Assembly (NCBI GenBank): GCA_021849905.1
Contig: JAJZSG010000003.1
Location: 1-36,010, forward strand
Length of the DNA stretch: 36,010 bases
Direction of reading: 5' to 3'
Source: Pseudomonadota bacterium
Lineage (GTDB): Bacteria > Pseudomonadota > Gammaproteobacteria > Legionellales > Legionellaceae
The position numbers were made by a program, and so were the translations under genes. Under the pieces are notes generated by a model. It had not been told where the DNA came from. It did not search any database and saw only the letters and a program-made list of their open reading frames with translations. Shown piece by piece: positions 17,819 to 25,894 of this stretch. Each line of letters opens with the position of its first letter. The stretch's first letter is position 1.

Positions 17819-18235
17819 TTAGGTGCCCGTCCAAGGATTAAACAACTCCACCCCGGTTCCATTAAAGTCGTTGACATTTCTTGTCACTAAATTCATACCG
17901 TGCACAAGTGCAGTAGCGGCGATTAGCGCATCTCGCTCCGCTTTAGGATCCGGGATATGTAGTTTTGCACAGCGTTGAGCGACAGCAACATCGATGTAGA
18001 GAATTTTATCTGAAAAAGCAGGAAGAACATGCGAATTAAGCCATGCTCGTAAAATAGCGCCTTGAGATGGATCTTGGCGTTCTTTTTTCAAGACTCCCAT
18101 TTCTATTTCTAGTATTGTAATAACAGACAAATACAGCGATGATGCCGACACAGCGCTAGCCCAGGCAATCACATTCAAATGAGCTTTTCGTCCCTTTCTT
18201 AACTCAGAAATAACGTTAGTATCTAATAAATGCAT
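17819..18235 (-). CDS. VapC-like PIN-domain toxin
   Basis: PIN-domain ribonuclease, the toxin of a type II toxin-antitoxin pair. The 138-residue protein has the acidic catalytic set: D5 in LLDTNVI, E43 in ILEIEMG, D102 in RDALIAAT and D123 in VNDF. It starts within the antitoxin stop codon (TAATG overlap), so translation is coupled. The closest-looking subgroup is the FitB/VapC type by the LDTNVISEL and NPW C-terminal segments. The RNA target cannot be inferred. It converges on lolB with only 2 bases between stop codons. Confidence 0.9.
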   Translation of the reverse strand: MHLLDTNVISELRKGRKAHLNVIAWASAVSASSLYLSVITILEIEMGVLKKERQDPSQGAILRAWLNSHVLPAFSDKILYIDVAVAQRCAKLHIPDPKAERDALIAATALVHGMNLVTRNVNDFNGTGVELFNPWTGT

Positions 18236-18492
18236 TAATCAAATTCCTCAACACGGTAAATGTCTCCTTTCAACGGCTGAATTTCAAAATCAATATCGGA
18301 TGCATCAGGCATTGCTAACAAATCAACTATATTTTCATTTGTTCTAGTCAGCTCTAAATAATCATCGATGGCCAAAAGAACATGTGCGGGCTGCCCTCTA
18401 TCGGTAATAAATACGGGCCCACGCGACGTTGCTTTTTTTATTTTACTAACGTCTTGATTAAACTCTCGACTGGAATAGGTTGAAATAGTCAT
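18235..18492 (-). CDS. Phd/YefM-type antitoxin
   Basis: Antitoxin that neutralises the PIN toxin and represses its own operon. The 85-residue product has the Phd/YefM N-terminal DNA-binding fold signature (STYSSREFNQDVSKIKKAT, GPVFITDRGQPAHVLLAIDDYLEL, residues about 4-50). A short acidic C-terminal tail follows, suited to wrapping the toxin. Pairing of a Phd-type antitoxin with a PIN toxin is common. An operator-like palindrome and a good promoter lie just upstream (18509-18558). Confidence 0.9.
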   Translation of the reverse strand: MTISTYSSREFNQDVSKIKKATSRGPVFITDRGQPAHVLLAIDDYLELTRTNENIVDLLAMPDASDIDFEIQPLKGDIYRVEEFD

Positions 18493-18508
18493 GATAAACC
18501 GCTCTTTT

Positions 18509-18558
18509 TGTAGAAACTTGTCTACATTTATTATAGAGTCAATAAACTAATGAATCAA
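18509..18558 (-). promoter_or_regulatory. Promoter and palindromic operator of the toxin-antitoxin operon
   Basis: On the minus strand TTGATT (18558-18553) and TATAAT (18535-18530) are separated by exactly 17 bases, a good sigma-70 promoter. Immediately downstream, overlapping the expected start of transcription, is the inverted repeat TGTAGA-6 bases-TCTACA (18509-18526), which fits an autorepressor site for the Phd-type antitoxin. Confidence 0.65.
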
Positions 18559-18578
18559 GCTCATTAATGACGCTCTAT

Positions 18579-18902
18579 TTAAATCGAAACATGTCGCCTC
18601 AACACATTCACCTCACATCGTAAACGCTCTAATTCATCGTATAACTCAAGCGCTAATACCACTCCCGCTAAATTCACATCCAAATCCATCTGCAAACGAC
18701 GCGCAGCCTCAATACGCCTAACCATTTTGGCATCGAAACAAATGTGTTGTGAGGGTTTTGTTATCTCAGGAATAAGCCCCTGCTCCAGCAATTCAATCAG
18801 CTCTGAGTTCGTGATTTGATATCGTTGACAGACTTGTGAAAAGGCAACTGGATTTGTCTCATCATCGGTTAATACACCGGTTATAACGGTATGCATATCC
18901 AT
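18579..18902 (-). CDS. cbpM: Chaperone modulator CbpM
   Basis: Small partner that binds the J domain of CbpA and inhibits its cochaperone and DNA-binding activities. The 107-residue protein has the MerR-like helical arrangement: ITNSELIELLEQGLIPEI, then FDAKMVRRIEAARRLQMDLDVNLAGVVLALELYDELERLR, and a C-terminal helix. The ATG follows the cbpA stop by three bases (TAAAGCATG). The cbpA-cbpM order is the standard one. Confidence 0.92.
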   Translation of the reverse strand: MDMHTVITGVLTDDETNPVAFSQVCQRYQITNSELIELLEQGLIPEITKPSQHICFDAKMVRRIEAARRLQMDLDVNLAGVVLALELYDELERLRCEVNVLRRHVSI

Positions 18903-18905
18903 GCT

Positions 18906-19781
18906 TTAAACTCCCATCTTATCACGTGGATTAAATGGCATATCCTGTGCCATAGTCTGGTACAACACACGCGCTTTCTCAGTGACAGGCTGTGGAATCA
19001 CTATTTTTAACATAACTAATTGATCGCCACCCGCCAAACCGCGTTTTTTTAAACGAAGCGTTTGACCGCCTTGCGTACCCGGTGGAATTTTTAAATCAAC
19101 CTTGCCGCCTAAAGTTGGCACCACAACCGTTGACCCTAAAGCCACTTCCCAAGGGGCTACCGGTAATGTGACATAAATGTCCTGTCCCATCACATCAAAA
19201 AAAGGATGTTTATCAATATTAATGGTTAAATATAAATCCCCCGCATCCCCACGACCCTTTTGCCCCATCCCTGCAAGGCGCAATTGCTGTCCTGTACGAG
19301 AACCTGCCGGTATTTTAACGCGTAAAGGCTGAGATACCGATTGACAGACTTTAGGCAATGTTATCTCTTTAACTACCCCTTGATAAGCTTCTTCTAAAGT
19401 GATTCGAATTTGAGCGGTCAAATCAGCGCCTTTTGATGGCGTCTGGTGAGTTGCACGCGCACCAAATAGCGACTCAAAAAAATCAGCCGTGTTTTGATAC
19501 TGAGCACCATCAAAACCATCCCAAGCGTTTGAATGGGCGCCTCGTTGTGATTGTTTGTTAAACGCCATATCACGATTATATTGGTCATAAATCTTACGCT
19601 TTTCAGGATCTTTCAGAACCTCATAGGCTTCACCTAGTGCTTTGAAATTGGCTTCCGCATCCGCTTCTTTATTCAAATCAGGGTGATATTGACGGGCTAA
19701 TTTACGATAAGCGGTCTTAATGTCTTTAGGCGTTGCATCCTGACTTAAGCCCATTACTTTATAGTAGTCTTTATAGTCCAT
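18906..19781 (-). CDS. cbpA: DnaJ-like cochaperone CbpA
   Basis: J-domain protein that stimulates DnaK and, in E. coli, binds curved DNA. Domains in order: J domain (about 1-68) with the HPD tripeptide at 33-35, a short Gly/Ser/Gln linker, and two beta-rich C-terminal substrate-binding domains (about 115-285). The latter include VKIPAGSRTGQQLRLAGMG and KIPPGTQGGQTLRLKKRGL. There is no cysteine-rich zinc domain, so it is CbpA rather than DnaJ. It lies 15 bases after phaC and 3 bases before cbpM. Confidence 0.94.
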   Translation of the reverse strand: MDYKDYYKVMGLSQDATPKDIKTAYRKLARQYHPDLNKEADAEANFKALGEAYEVLKDPEKRKIYDQYNRDMAFNKQSQRGAHSNAWDGFDGAQYQNTADFFESLFGARATHQTPSKGADLTAQIRITLEEAYQGVVKEITLPKVCQSVSQPLRVKIPAGSRTGQQLRLAGMGQKGRGDAGDLYLTINIDKHPFFDVMGQDIYVTLPVAPWEVALGSTVVVPTLGGKVDLKIPPGTQGGQTLRLKKRGLAGGDQLVMLKIVIPQPVTEKARVLYQTMAQDMPFNPRDKMGV

Positions 19782-19796
19782 TATCTAATCATCCGT

Positions 19797-21524
19797 TTAT
19801 TTTTGAAAGACATAACGCCCAGGCGCCAAAGGCTTGGTTTCATCAACGTTGGGAGGTGATACGCGCTTCTCACTAGACCGTAATACAAGCCAATCATGCC
19901 AAGCCAACCACCAGGAGCCGTCGCGTTTTTCAGCTATATCCAACCAATCATCAGGACCTAAAAAAGCATGCCCCCGCTTGCGCTCAAAAATCCGATAAGA
20001 ACGGCCCGGATGATTCGGCTCGCTTACAATGCCCGCATTATGTCCCCCACTGGCCAATACAAACATCAGATCACTATTCATCATCAGATGGGTTTTATAA
20101 ACCGATTTCCAGGGCGCTACGTGATCATTTTCAGTACTCACAACAAACGTAGGCAAATGAATATTTTCAGCAACCACGTGTTCATTTTCAAGCGTAAATC
20201 GACCTGCAGCAAAATCATTATTCAAAAATAACTTCTCCAAGTATTCGCTATGCATCTTGTAAGGCATACGAGTTGCGTCGGCATTCCAGGCTAGTAGATC
20301 AATCATGCTGCGATCTTGACCGTGCAGATAATCATGAATCATTTTAGACCAAATCAAATCATACGACCGTAACATTTGAAAGGACCCGGCCATTTGTTTG
20401 GTATCTAAATATCCTTGCTCCCACATCATGTTCTCAAGAAACGACACTTCACTTTGGTTAATAAATAACATTAACTCGCCTGCATCAGTAAAATCACCTT
20501 GAGCAGCTAGAAGTGTTAAGCTTTTAAGACGCTTATCATGACAGCGTGCCATTGCAGCAGCCGTGATAAGTGCGAGTGTACCACCTAAACAATACCCCAT
20601 CAGATGAATTTTAGACCTTGGGATCAAACAAAAAACCGCATCGAGGGCAGCCATTGCACCTAAGCGATAGTAATCATCCAAACCCAAATATCTATCCTCA
20701 GCGCTGGGATTTAACCAAGACACAATAAATACCGTATGGCCTTGGCTAACAAGCCAATTCACTAGCGAATTGGTTTTTGAGAGATCAAGAATATAATATT
20801 TCATGATCCATGCCGGAATCATCAAGATAGGTTCTTTGAATACCAGCTCTGTCTGAGGGTTATATTGGATTAGCTCAATGAGATGATTTTGAAACACAAC
20901 GCGCCCCGGTGTGATTGCCACATCTTTGCCCGGTATAAAACGCTCAGCTCCAGCGGGTGGGTTGCCCAGCCATTTATCCAAGGTATCTTTAACAACCATG
21001 TTGGTGCCATGAACAATATTTTCACCCGCAGAACGCACCGTTTCCATGAACAAATCCGGATTGGTCAGAATAAAATTAGCAGGCGATAAAGCATCCAAAC
21101 GCTGTCGGGTAGCAAACGATACCATTCGTTCCGCTCGAACAGATAAACCTGGAACGTCCTGCGTCGCATAACGCCACCAATCCTCCATAAACAAAAACCC
21201 TTCTGCAAACATGCGCCAGGGCATAAATTGCCAATTTTCACTATGAAAACGAACGTCACGACCAGATGCAGGTAAATTTTCTGACACAATCTGATTTAAA
21301 CCATCACCAGCATATGAAATAGGGTAAAGTGTGAGTTTTAGCAGGCGTCCAGGTGCTTGAGCTAACTGCGCAAACCAAGAAAACCAAGCAATTTGCAACG
21401 ATGCAGGACTCACACCGGATGTCACTTTTGCCAAATTGGCTTGATAAATCTTATCGATTAAATTAAAAAAATCCCCGATCGAATGAGTATCTTGCTGAAC
21501 ACATTCTGACACTGGTCTTTCCAT
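19797..21524 (-). CDS. phaC: Class I poly(3-hydroxyalkanoate) synthase PhaC
   Basis: Polymerises (R)-3-hydroxyacyl-CoA into storage polyester at the granule surface. The 575-residue protein has the N-terminal synthase domain (about 60-220) and an alpha/beta-hydrolase core. The lipase-like box GYCLGG places the nucleophile at C312, the catalytic D467 lies in ENDHVAPW, and H495 lies in GGHNAGIVSEP. Length and lack of a phaE neighbour fit class I. AGGATAGGG precedes the ATG. phaA/phaB and phasin genes are not in the window; instead cbpA-cbpM follow closely. A MITE lies 84 bases upstream of the start. Confidence 0.96.
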   Translation of the reverse strand: MERPVSECVQQDTHSIGDFFNLIDKIYQANLAKVTSGVSPASLQIAWFSWFAQLAQAPGRLLKLTLYPISYAGDGLNQIVSENLPASGRDVRFHSENWQFMPWRMFAEGFLFMEDWWRYATQDVPGLSVRAERMVSFATRQRLDALSPANFILTNPDLFMETVRSAGENIVHGTNMVVKDTLDKWLGNPPAGAERFIPGKDVAITPGRVVFQNHLIELIQYNPQTELVFKEPILMIPAWIMKYYILDLSKTNSLVNWLVSQGHTVFIVSWLNPSAEDRYLGLDDYYRLGAMAALDAVFCLIPRSKIHLMGYCLGGTLALITAAAMARCHDKRLKSLTLLAAQGDFTDAGELMLFINQSEVSFLENMMWEQGYLDTKQMAGSFQMLRSYDLIWSKMIHDYLHGQDRSMIDLLAWNADATRMPYKMHSEYLEKLFLNNDFAAGRFTLENEHVVAENIHLPTFVVSTENDHVAPWKSVYKTHLMMNSDLMFVLASGGHNAGIVSEPNHPGRSYRIFERKRGHAFLGPDDWLDIAEKRDGSWWLAWHDWLVLRSSEKRVSPPNVDETKPLAPGRYVFQK

Positions 21525-21593
21525 AAGCCCTATCCTTGGTATTGATGTAACCGTCTTATACAGATTAGCAGACGAAGCTTGTTTTTTCGAGGC

Positions 21594-21608
21594 GATATAA
21601 CAAAGAGC
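21594..21608. repeat. Left flanking direct repeat of the MITE
   Basis: GATATAACAAAGAGC abuts the left end of the MITE and recurs exactly at 21742-21756, one base after its right end. It is probably a target-site duplication or a duplicated local segment. Confidence 0.85.
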
Positions 21609-21740
21609 AGGGGTGTCCCATTAAAAAATTCTTATGCTACCTGGTTTCAGACGAACCCGCTCCTGCGATCATCGCGCACATCCTTGTGCGCGATGGTCTT
21701 CAACTCAGGCACCATAAGAATTTTTTAATGGGACACCCCT
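21609..21740. mobile_element. Complete 132-bp MITE with 28-bp perfect terminal inverted repeats
   Basis: The ends are perfect 28-bp inverted repeats starting AGGGGTGTCCC. The interior has a perfect 11-bp stem hairpin (CATCGCGCACA / TGTGCGCGATG, 21670-21695). There is no reading frame of any size, so transposition must be supplied in trans. It is identical over 106 bp to the copy at 1-106 (opposite orientation). It is flanked by a 15-bp direct repeat. It lies in the 299-base gap between the divergent phaC and efflux genes; apart from the element, its flanking repeats and the efflux promoter, nothing else was recognised there. Confidence 0.92.
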
Positions 21741-21741
21741 A

Positions 21742-21756
21742 GATATAACAAAGAGC
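21742..21756. repeat. Right flanking direct repeat of the MITE
   Basis: Exact second copy of GATATAACAAAGAGC, separated from the MITE end by a single A at 21741. Confidence 0.85.
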
Positions 21757-21761
21757 TCTAT

Positions 21762-21790
21762 TTGTTTAACATCTTTATCTATGTTATAAA
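21762..21790 (+). promoter_or_regulatory. Likely sigma-70 promoter of the efflux operon
   Basis: TTGTTT (21762-21767) and TATAAA (21785-21790) are separated by 17 bases, placing transcription start near 21797, about 27 bases before the chosen ATG of the membrane-fusion gene. It begins 6 bases after the right direct repeat of the MITE, so the insertion may have changed upstream control. Confidence 0.5.
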
Positions 21791-21823
21791 ATTGAAAGCC
21801 TATCTTCCAAATTGACATTAAAT

Positions 21824-22834
21824 ATGCCCGGTATATTCAAAGTCTCAAAACACGAGTTTAATTTACCGATAATGGTTATTGCTCTGGGACTTTTAATCGG
21901 GCTCTACCATTCGTTTTCATATTTAATACCCATAACGAATAATGCATTTGTCACGACGAATGTCACCCCCATTGCCGCTGATGTGTCCGGCTATATCACA
22001 AAAATATATATAAAAAACGGACAACCCGTTAAAAAAGGTCAACCGCTCATCAAAATCTATCAAAAACCTTATCAACTGGCTTATGAATTTGCAAAATCAA
22101 AGTACGAACAAGCTATTGAACGAATTGGCGTCATTCAACACCAAACACAAAAAACAAAAGCATTACTCCAATCCGCTATTTTTGATTTGGAAAAAGCCAA
22201 GCTTGAATATCAATTAAAAAATAGCCCTGGGGTTCGCCAAGCAGTATCACGCCTTGAAGTCAAGGTATTAAATTACACCTTACAATCGATTGAAAAACAA
22301 AAAGAAGCCTTACAAAAACAAATTGCCATTGAAGATCAACAAATTATCGAACAACAAAAACAAGTGAGCGCACTAAAAGCCGCCATGGATAACGCGCTGG
22401 TTAATTTGAAACTAACCATTGTCAGAGCGCCTTCTGATGGGATTGTTGATAACATGTATATTTCAACCGGCACGCCGGTTAAAATTCACAGGCCCTTGTT
22501 TTCGTTTATCGATACGTCAACCTGGTGGGTACAAGCCAATTTTAACGAAACAGATTTACGCTTTATTCGCCCAGGCGATGAAGCTTATATCATTATGCGT
22601 ATGTATTATTTCAACAAACTGTTTCATGGTCGCGTTGTAAATACCATTTGGGCGGCAGATAGACAAAATACGATTCACCGCACACAGCAACAAATGGTGA
22701 AAAATGAAAACGAATGGTTATTAATTCCGCAAAGGCTCCCTTTGCAAATCAAAATTCTAGATCCTGATCCTAACTTTCCATTACAACCGGGTGCTAGCGC
22801 ATATGTTTATATCAAAGCTCACTCACACCATTGA
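21824..22834 (+). CDS. HlyD/EmrA-family membrane fusion protein of an efflux system
   Basis: Periplasmic adaptor linking inner-membrane permease to outer-membrane channel. Order: one N-terminal membrane helix (about 14-34), the biotinyl-lipoyl-like half motif ITNNAFVTTNVTPIAADVSG and VKKGQPLIKI, a long coiled-coil hairpin (about 70-200, rich in K, Q, E), the second lipoyl half ending VRAPSDGIVDNMYIS, and a beta-barrel domain (WWVQANFNETDL...GDEAYI). An in-frame TTG at 21812 is possible, but the ATG at 21824 is preferred. It is first of four genes; its stop lies inside the next gene. Confidence 0.88.
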   Translation: MPGIFKVSKHEFNLPIMVIALGLLIGLYHSFSYLIPITNNAFVTTNVTPIAADVSGYITKIYIKNGQPVKKGQPLIKIYQKPYQLAYEFAKSKYEQAIERIGVIQHQTQKTKALLQSAIFDLEKAKLEYQLKNSPGVRQAVSRLEVKVLNYTLQSIEKQKEALQKQIAIEDQQIIEQQKQVSALKAAMDNALVNLKLTIVRAPSDGIVDNMYISTGTPVKIHRPLFSFIDTSTWWVQANFNETDLRFIRPGDEAYIIMRMYYFNKLFHGRVVNTIWAADRQNTIHRTQQQMVKNENEWLLIPQRLPLQIKILDPDPNFPLQPGASAYVYIKAHSHH

Positions 22835-23708
22835 GACCTATGATCCTTACGGATTACACCGATTAAATGGGGTCAAAATGGTTTATATTTTACTTGTATT
22901 ATTCGTATGTAACTCATTTACTGATATTCCCCAGGTTTATTTTAATTTTTTTTATGTGCCCATTACGGCACTGGGTGCTGAGGCCGCGGCAGAGCACATT
23001 AGAGATAAATACAAAGCCTTTATTTTAAGTATAACGGGCGCTGGGATTATGATATTTTTTTTTGGAATATTTCCGTCTTATCCCTTTTTTCTCTTGCTTT
23101 TTGTTTTCTTCACCACGTTTTGGCTTTACTCCTACGCATTACACCGATTCCAAATGATGATGCCACTGATTCCAATTATGCTGAGTCTCGCATCCTACTC
23201 TACCCTTTATGCTAACAACGATACAGGCTTGGATATTGTTTTAAATAACACGTTAACCACGTTTTTTGCGATGATAATTGTCTTGGGTTGCCTAATTTTA
23301 TTCCCACTTAGTTATTATTATCGATTGTGGCTAAGAGCATTTATTTTGCTACTGCAACAAACATTGAATAATTTGCTGACGATTGTTGAGCGTCAACCGA
23401 TTCAATTTTCTTTGGTACAAGGACATACCCAGCACATGGTGACCTTTGCCAATATGCTGCCACGAACACTATCCACATTTAGCATATTAAAAATGACTCT
23501 CTTAGCAAATGAACTACATTTAAACAGCTGCGTTGATAAAAATCCGTATTCAAGACTTGATGACCCGTCTTTAAATTTGGTTGTTCATGATTTACGCGAT
23601 TTTATTGATGCGGTCAAAAAAGAACACCCCTATGATTTAGGCTTTAATCACGATAAAAATTTTACAAAATTGGTGAAAACCTGGAATCATTTATGTTTGA
23701 AAAAATAG
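22803..23708 (+). CDS. FUSC/YccS-like permease, first half
   Basis: Hydrophobic N-terminal part with about five or six membrane segments (from about residue 26 to 180: VYILLVLFVCNSF, AFILSITGAGIMIFFFG, FFLLLFVFFTTFWLYSY, MMPLIPIMLSLAS, TTFFAMIIVLGCLILFPLS). A soluble helical region of about 120 residues follows. The shape resembles aromatic-acid exporter/FUSC family proteins, though at half the length of E. coli YccS. The ATG at 22803 is chosen, overlapping the adaptor gene by 32 bases; a GTG at 22791 is an alternative. It overlaps the next, similar gene by 16 bases, so the two probably form a heteromeric pump. Confidence 0.72.
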   Translation: MFISKLTHTIETYDPYGLHRLNGVKMVYILLVLFVCNSFTDIPQVYFNFFYVPITALGAEAAAEHIRDKYKAFILSITGAGIMIFFFGIFPSYPFFLLLFVFFTTFWLYSYALHRFQMMMPLIPIMLSLASYSTLYANNDTGLDIVLNNTLTTFFAMIIVLGCLILFPLSYYYRLWLRAFILLLQQTLNNLLTIVERQPIQFSLVQGHTQHMVTFANMLPRTLSTFSILKMTLLANELHLNSCVDKNPYSRLDDPSLNLVVHDLRDFIDAVKKEHPYDLGFNHDKNFTKLVKTWNHLCLKK

Positions 23709-24511
23709 ATTATCGAACAACACGCGCCTTACAGATCTGCACCGTGTTTATGTTTGCACTGGCTTTTCAACGATTTTTACTCATTTCACATGCAGGATGG
23801 GTTGGTTTTGCCGTTATGATGATTTATGCAGGATTTGATTCGGGAAGAAGTTTACATCGCACGTTACATCGATTTTTAGGTTCCATGCTTGGTCTTTTAC
23901 TATCTTATGCTTTATTTTGTTTTATACAAATTGATTATCGCATGATATTAGTGGTTATTCCGATCATTGTTTTCATGGCTTTTTTTTCTTTAGGTAAAAG
24001 CTATCTTTTCCCAACGATATTCACTGTCACATTAACAGGCTTAGGACTTGATTATTATGCATCAGATGACTATCAGCTTTATAACTTTCTTTTTGATTAT
24101 GCAATAGCTACCTTGATTGCATTCAGTATTTGCTTGTTTTTCGAATATTTTGTCTTTAAAAAAAGTCAGTTAACGCATAAATTTTACTCTGATTTGCAAT
24201 GCGCTCTTGTGCTTCACTTAAGCAGCTTACTTCATATCGTTACCACAAAACCCATTAGACGCAGCCAATTCTTAAAACATAGCGTATTATTCAATAGAAA
24301 AATCATAGAGCTCAATGAGTTTTTAGTCGGAGTCAAACATGATTATCAGCTCCACCACCATAGCCTTAAAGAATTGAATGATTTTAATACAACGGTTGAG
24401 CACGCCTATCAAACCATAAGACAATTATACGTATCCAACTCAACCCAAACAGAACATGATGTGGAAGACGTCAATCATGCGCTTCAACGATTAAAGGATC
24501 TAGGAGACTGA
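23693..24511 (+). CDS. FUSC-like permease, second half
   Basis: The 272-residue protein begins with about five or six membrane segments (residues about 10-150: ALQICTVFMFALAFQRFLL, WVGFAVMMIYAGF, FLGSMLGLLLSYALFCF, MILVVIPIIVFMAFFSL, LIAFSICLFFEYFVF) and ends in a helical soluble domain. The early motif WVGFAVMMIYAGFDSGRSLHRTLHRFLGSMLG is typical of FUSC-type exporters (compare the HR...G..G segment). Its ATG is inside the 3' end of the preceding half permease and its stop is 2 bases before the channel gene, so all are one transcript. Confidence 0.78.
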   Translation: MFEKIDYRTTRALQICTVFMFALAFQRFLLISHAGWVGFAVMMIYAGFDSGRSLHRTLHRFLGSMLGLLLSYALFCFIQIDYRMILVVIPIIVFMAFFSLGKSYLFPTIFTVTLTGLGLDYYASDDYQLYNFLFDYAIATLIAFSICLFFEYFVFKKSQLTHKFYSDLQCALVLHLSSLLHIVTTKPIRRSQFLKHSVLFNRKIIELNEFLVGVKHDYQLHHHSLKELNDFNTTVEHAYQTIRQLYVSNSTQTEHDVEDVNHALQRLKDLGD

Positions 24512-24513
24512 GT

Positions 24514-25890
24514 TTGAAGGAAGTAAATCCGATTCGTACCCCATGGATCATAATTTTTAGCCTGTTAATGACATCTTGCTCATTTTTCAACCGTTCAATC
24601 CATAAGGAGCCTGTAATTATTCCTGCAAAATGGGATGCCATCAACGCACAACTGACCACCTCAGAACAGAATTTATCCTGCATCGCCTGGTGGAAGCAAT
24701 TTAAAGACCCCGCACTCAATGCTCTCATTGAAAAAGGCCTGAAACGCAATAATGATATTCATGTTGCAACAGCTAATATTGAAGCAGCCCTTGGCGAACT
24801 AAAACGAGTTAAACTCAATTGGATCCCAGGCGTTAATGAACTAGCGGGTTATTCATCCTTTCCTAATTTAGGATTTCCCGGCGTCGTGGTTGCGGCAATA
24901 CCCACGTATACGTTAAATGTTCTCAGCCAAATCAAAGAGCAACAAAAAGCACAATTTAGTGTTAAAATAACAAAAAACACACGTGACACGGTTAAGCTCG
25001 CTGTGATTGCTCAAATTGCAGAAAGCTATTTTAATCATCTTGCAGAAATCGAACAATTAAAACTTTTACAAGCCGTTGAACGCGATGTTAAAGAAGACGT
25101 AGCCATTAATAAATCAACTTACAGCGGTGGATTGTCATCGGATATTACGTTGAGTCAAGCAGAAAGTCGGCTCAATCTTATTCAATCAGAAGAATTCGTT
25201 ATTAAAAAAAATATCATCGCCAGCCAAAATATGATGCGATATCTGTTAAATGAAAATCCTGCGAAATGGTCTTTTACACAAACCTTTAGTCAAATCAATA
25301 GTCATCAGATGATTATCGGCGCACTTCCCATCAACGTGATTGAAAATCGTCCGGATCTTATGGAAGCCATGAATACTTTAAAGGTAACTCATGCGGGCGT
25401 AGGACTTGCTATCAGTAATTTTCTACCCACAATTCAATTAAGTGCTTTATTCGGTGATATAGGCACTGTACCCAATGGCACCCATCTCGGCATGCCCATT
25501 ACGTTTAAACAAGGTTTACTTGAAGGACCACTGATTAATTTATCAAACTTTGGTGAATTGGATAAAGCCCGAGGGCTCAAAAAAGCAGCTTATTATCGAT
25601 ATTTGAATGTCTTACGGAAAATCTTACGTGATGTGAGTACGGATTTATCTGCTCAGTCATTTTATAGCCAGCGATTGCATGAAACAACACGTGCAGAAAA
25701 AAACCTGGATAATGCCTATCAATTAAATCGTGATTTATATCAAAAAGGCATTATCAGTTACGCCACCCTCTTAAAAGAGAAAACCGAACTAGACAAGATT
25801 AAAATTACCGTTAATCAACACAAACTTGAGCAACTCATCACTATCGTTAAACTCTATCAAGATTTAGCGGTTGGTTATGGTTGCTCTTAA
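24514..25890 (+). CDS. Outer-membrane efflux lipoprotein (NodT/OprM family)
   Basis: TolC-like outer-membrane channel completing the tripartite pump. The 458-residue protein starts with a short signal and a lipobox MTSC (Cys22). It contains the family pattern twice-repeated in helical segments: SCIAWWKQFKDPALNALIEKGL at the N-terminus and VIENRPDLMEAMNTLKVTHAGVGLAISNFLP in the middle. It ends in the second long helical hairpin. The TTG start has GGAG at 7 bases. The gene ends 4 bases before the convergent cysS stop, leaving no room for a separate terminator. Confidence 0.88.
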   Translation: MKEVNPIRTPWIIIFSLLMTSCSFFNRSIHKEPVIIPAKWDAINAQLTTSEQNLSCIAWWKQFKDPALNALIEKGLKRNNDIHVATANIEAALGELKRVKLNWIPGVNELAGYSSFPNLGFPGVVVAAIPTYTLNVLSQIKEQQKAQFSVKITKNTRDTVKLAVIAQIAESYFNHLAEIEQLKLLQAVERDVKEDVAINKSTYSGGLSSDITLSQAESRLNLIQSEEFVIKKNIIASQNMMRYLLNENPAKWSFTQTFSQINSHQMIIGALPINVIENRPDLMEAMNTLKVTHAGVGLAISNFLPTIQLSALFGDIGTVPNGTHLGMPITFKQGLLEGPLINLSNFGELDKARGLKKAAYYRYLNVLRKILRDVSTDLSAQSFYSQRLHETTRAEKNLDNAYQLNRDLYQKGIISYATLLKEKTELDKIKITVNQHKLEQLITIVKLYQDLAVGYGCS

Positions 25891-25894
25891 GAAT

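Noticed and set aside
21609-21740. Structured RNA gene in the MITE interior
   Set aside because: The hairpin is perfect in DNA and shared by both copies, but the 28-bp terminal inverted repeats and flanking direct repeat identify a mobile element; no independent promoter or terminator was seen.
23693-23708. Frameshift splitting one FUSC gene into two
   Set aside because: Each frame begins with its own membrane-segment block and ends with its own soluble domain, and the second has a good ATG. Two genes fit better, though read support was not checked.
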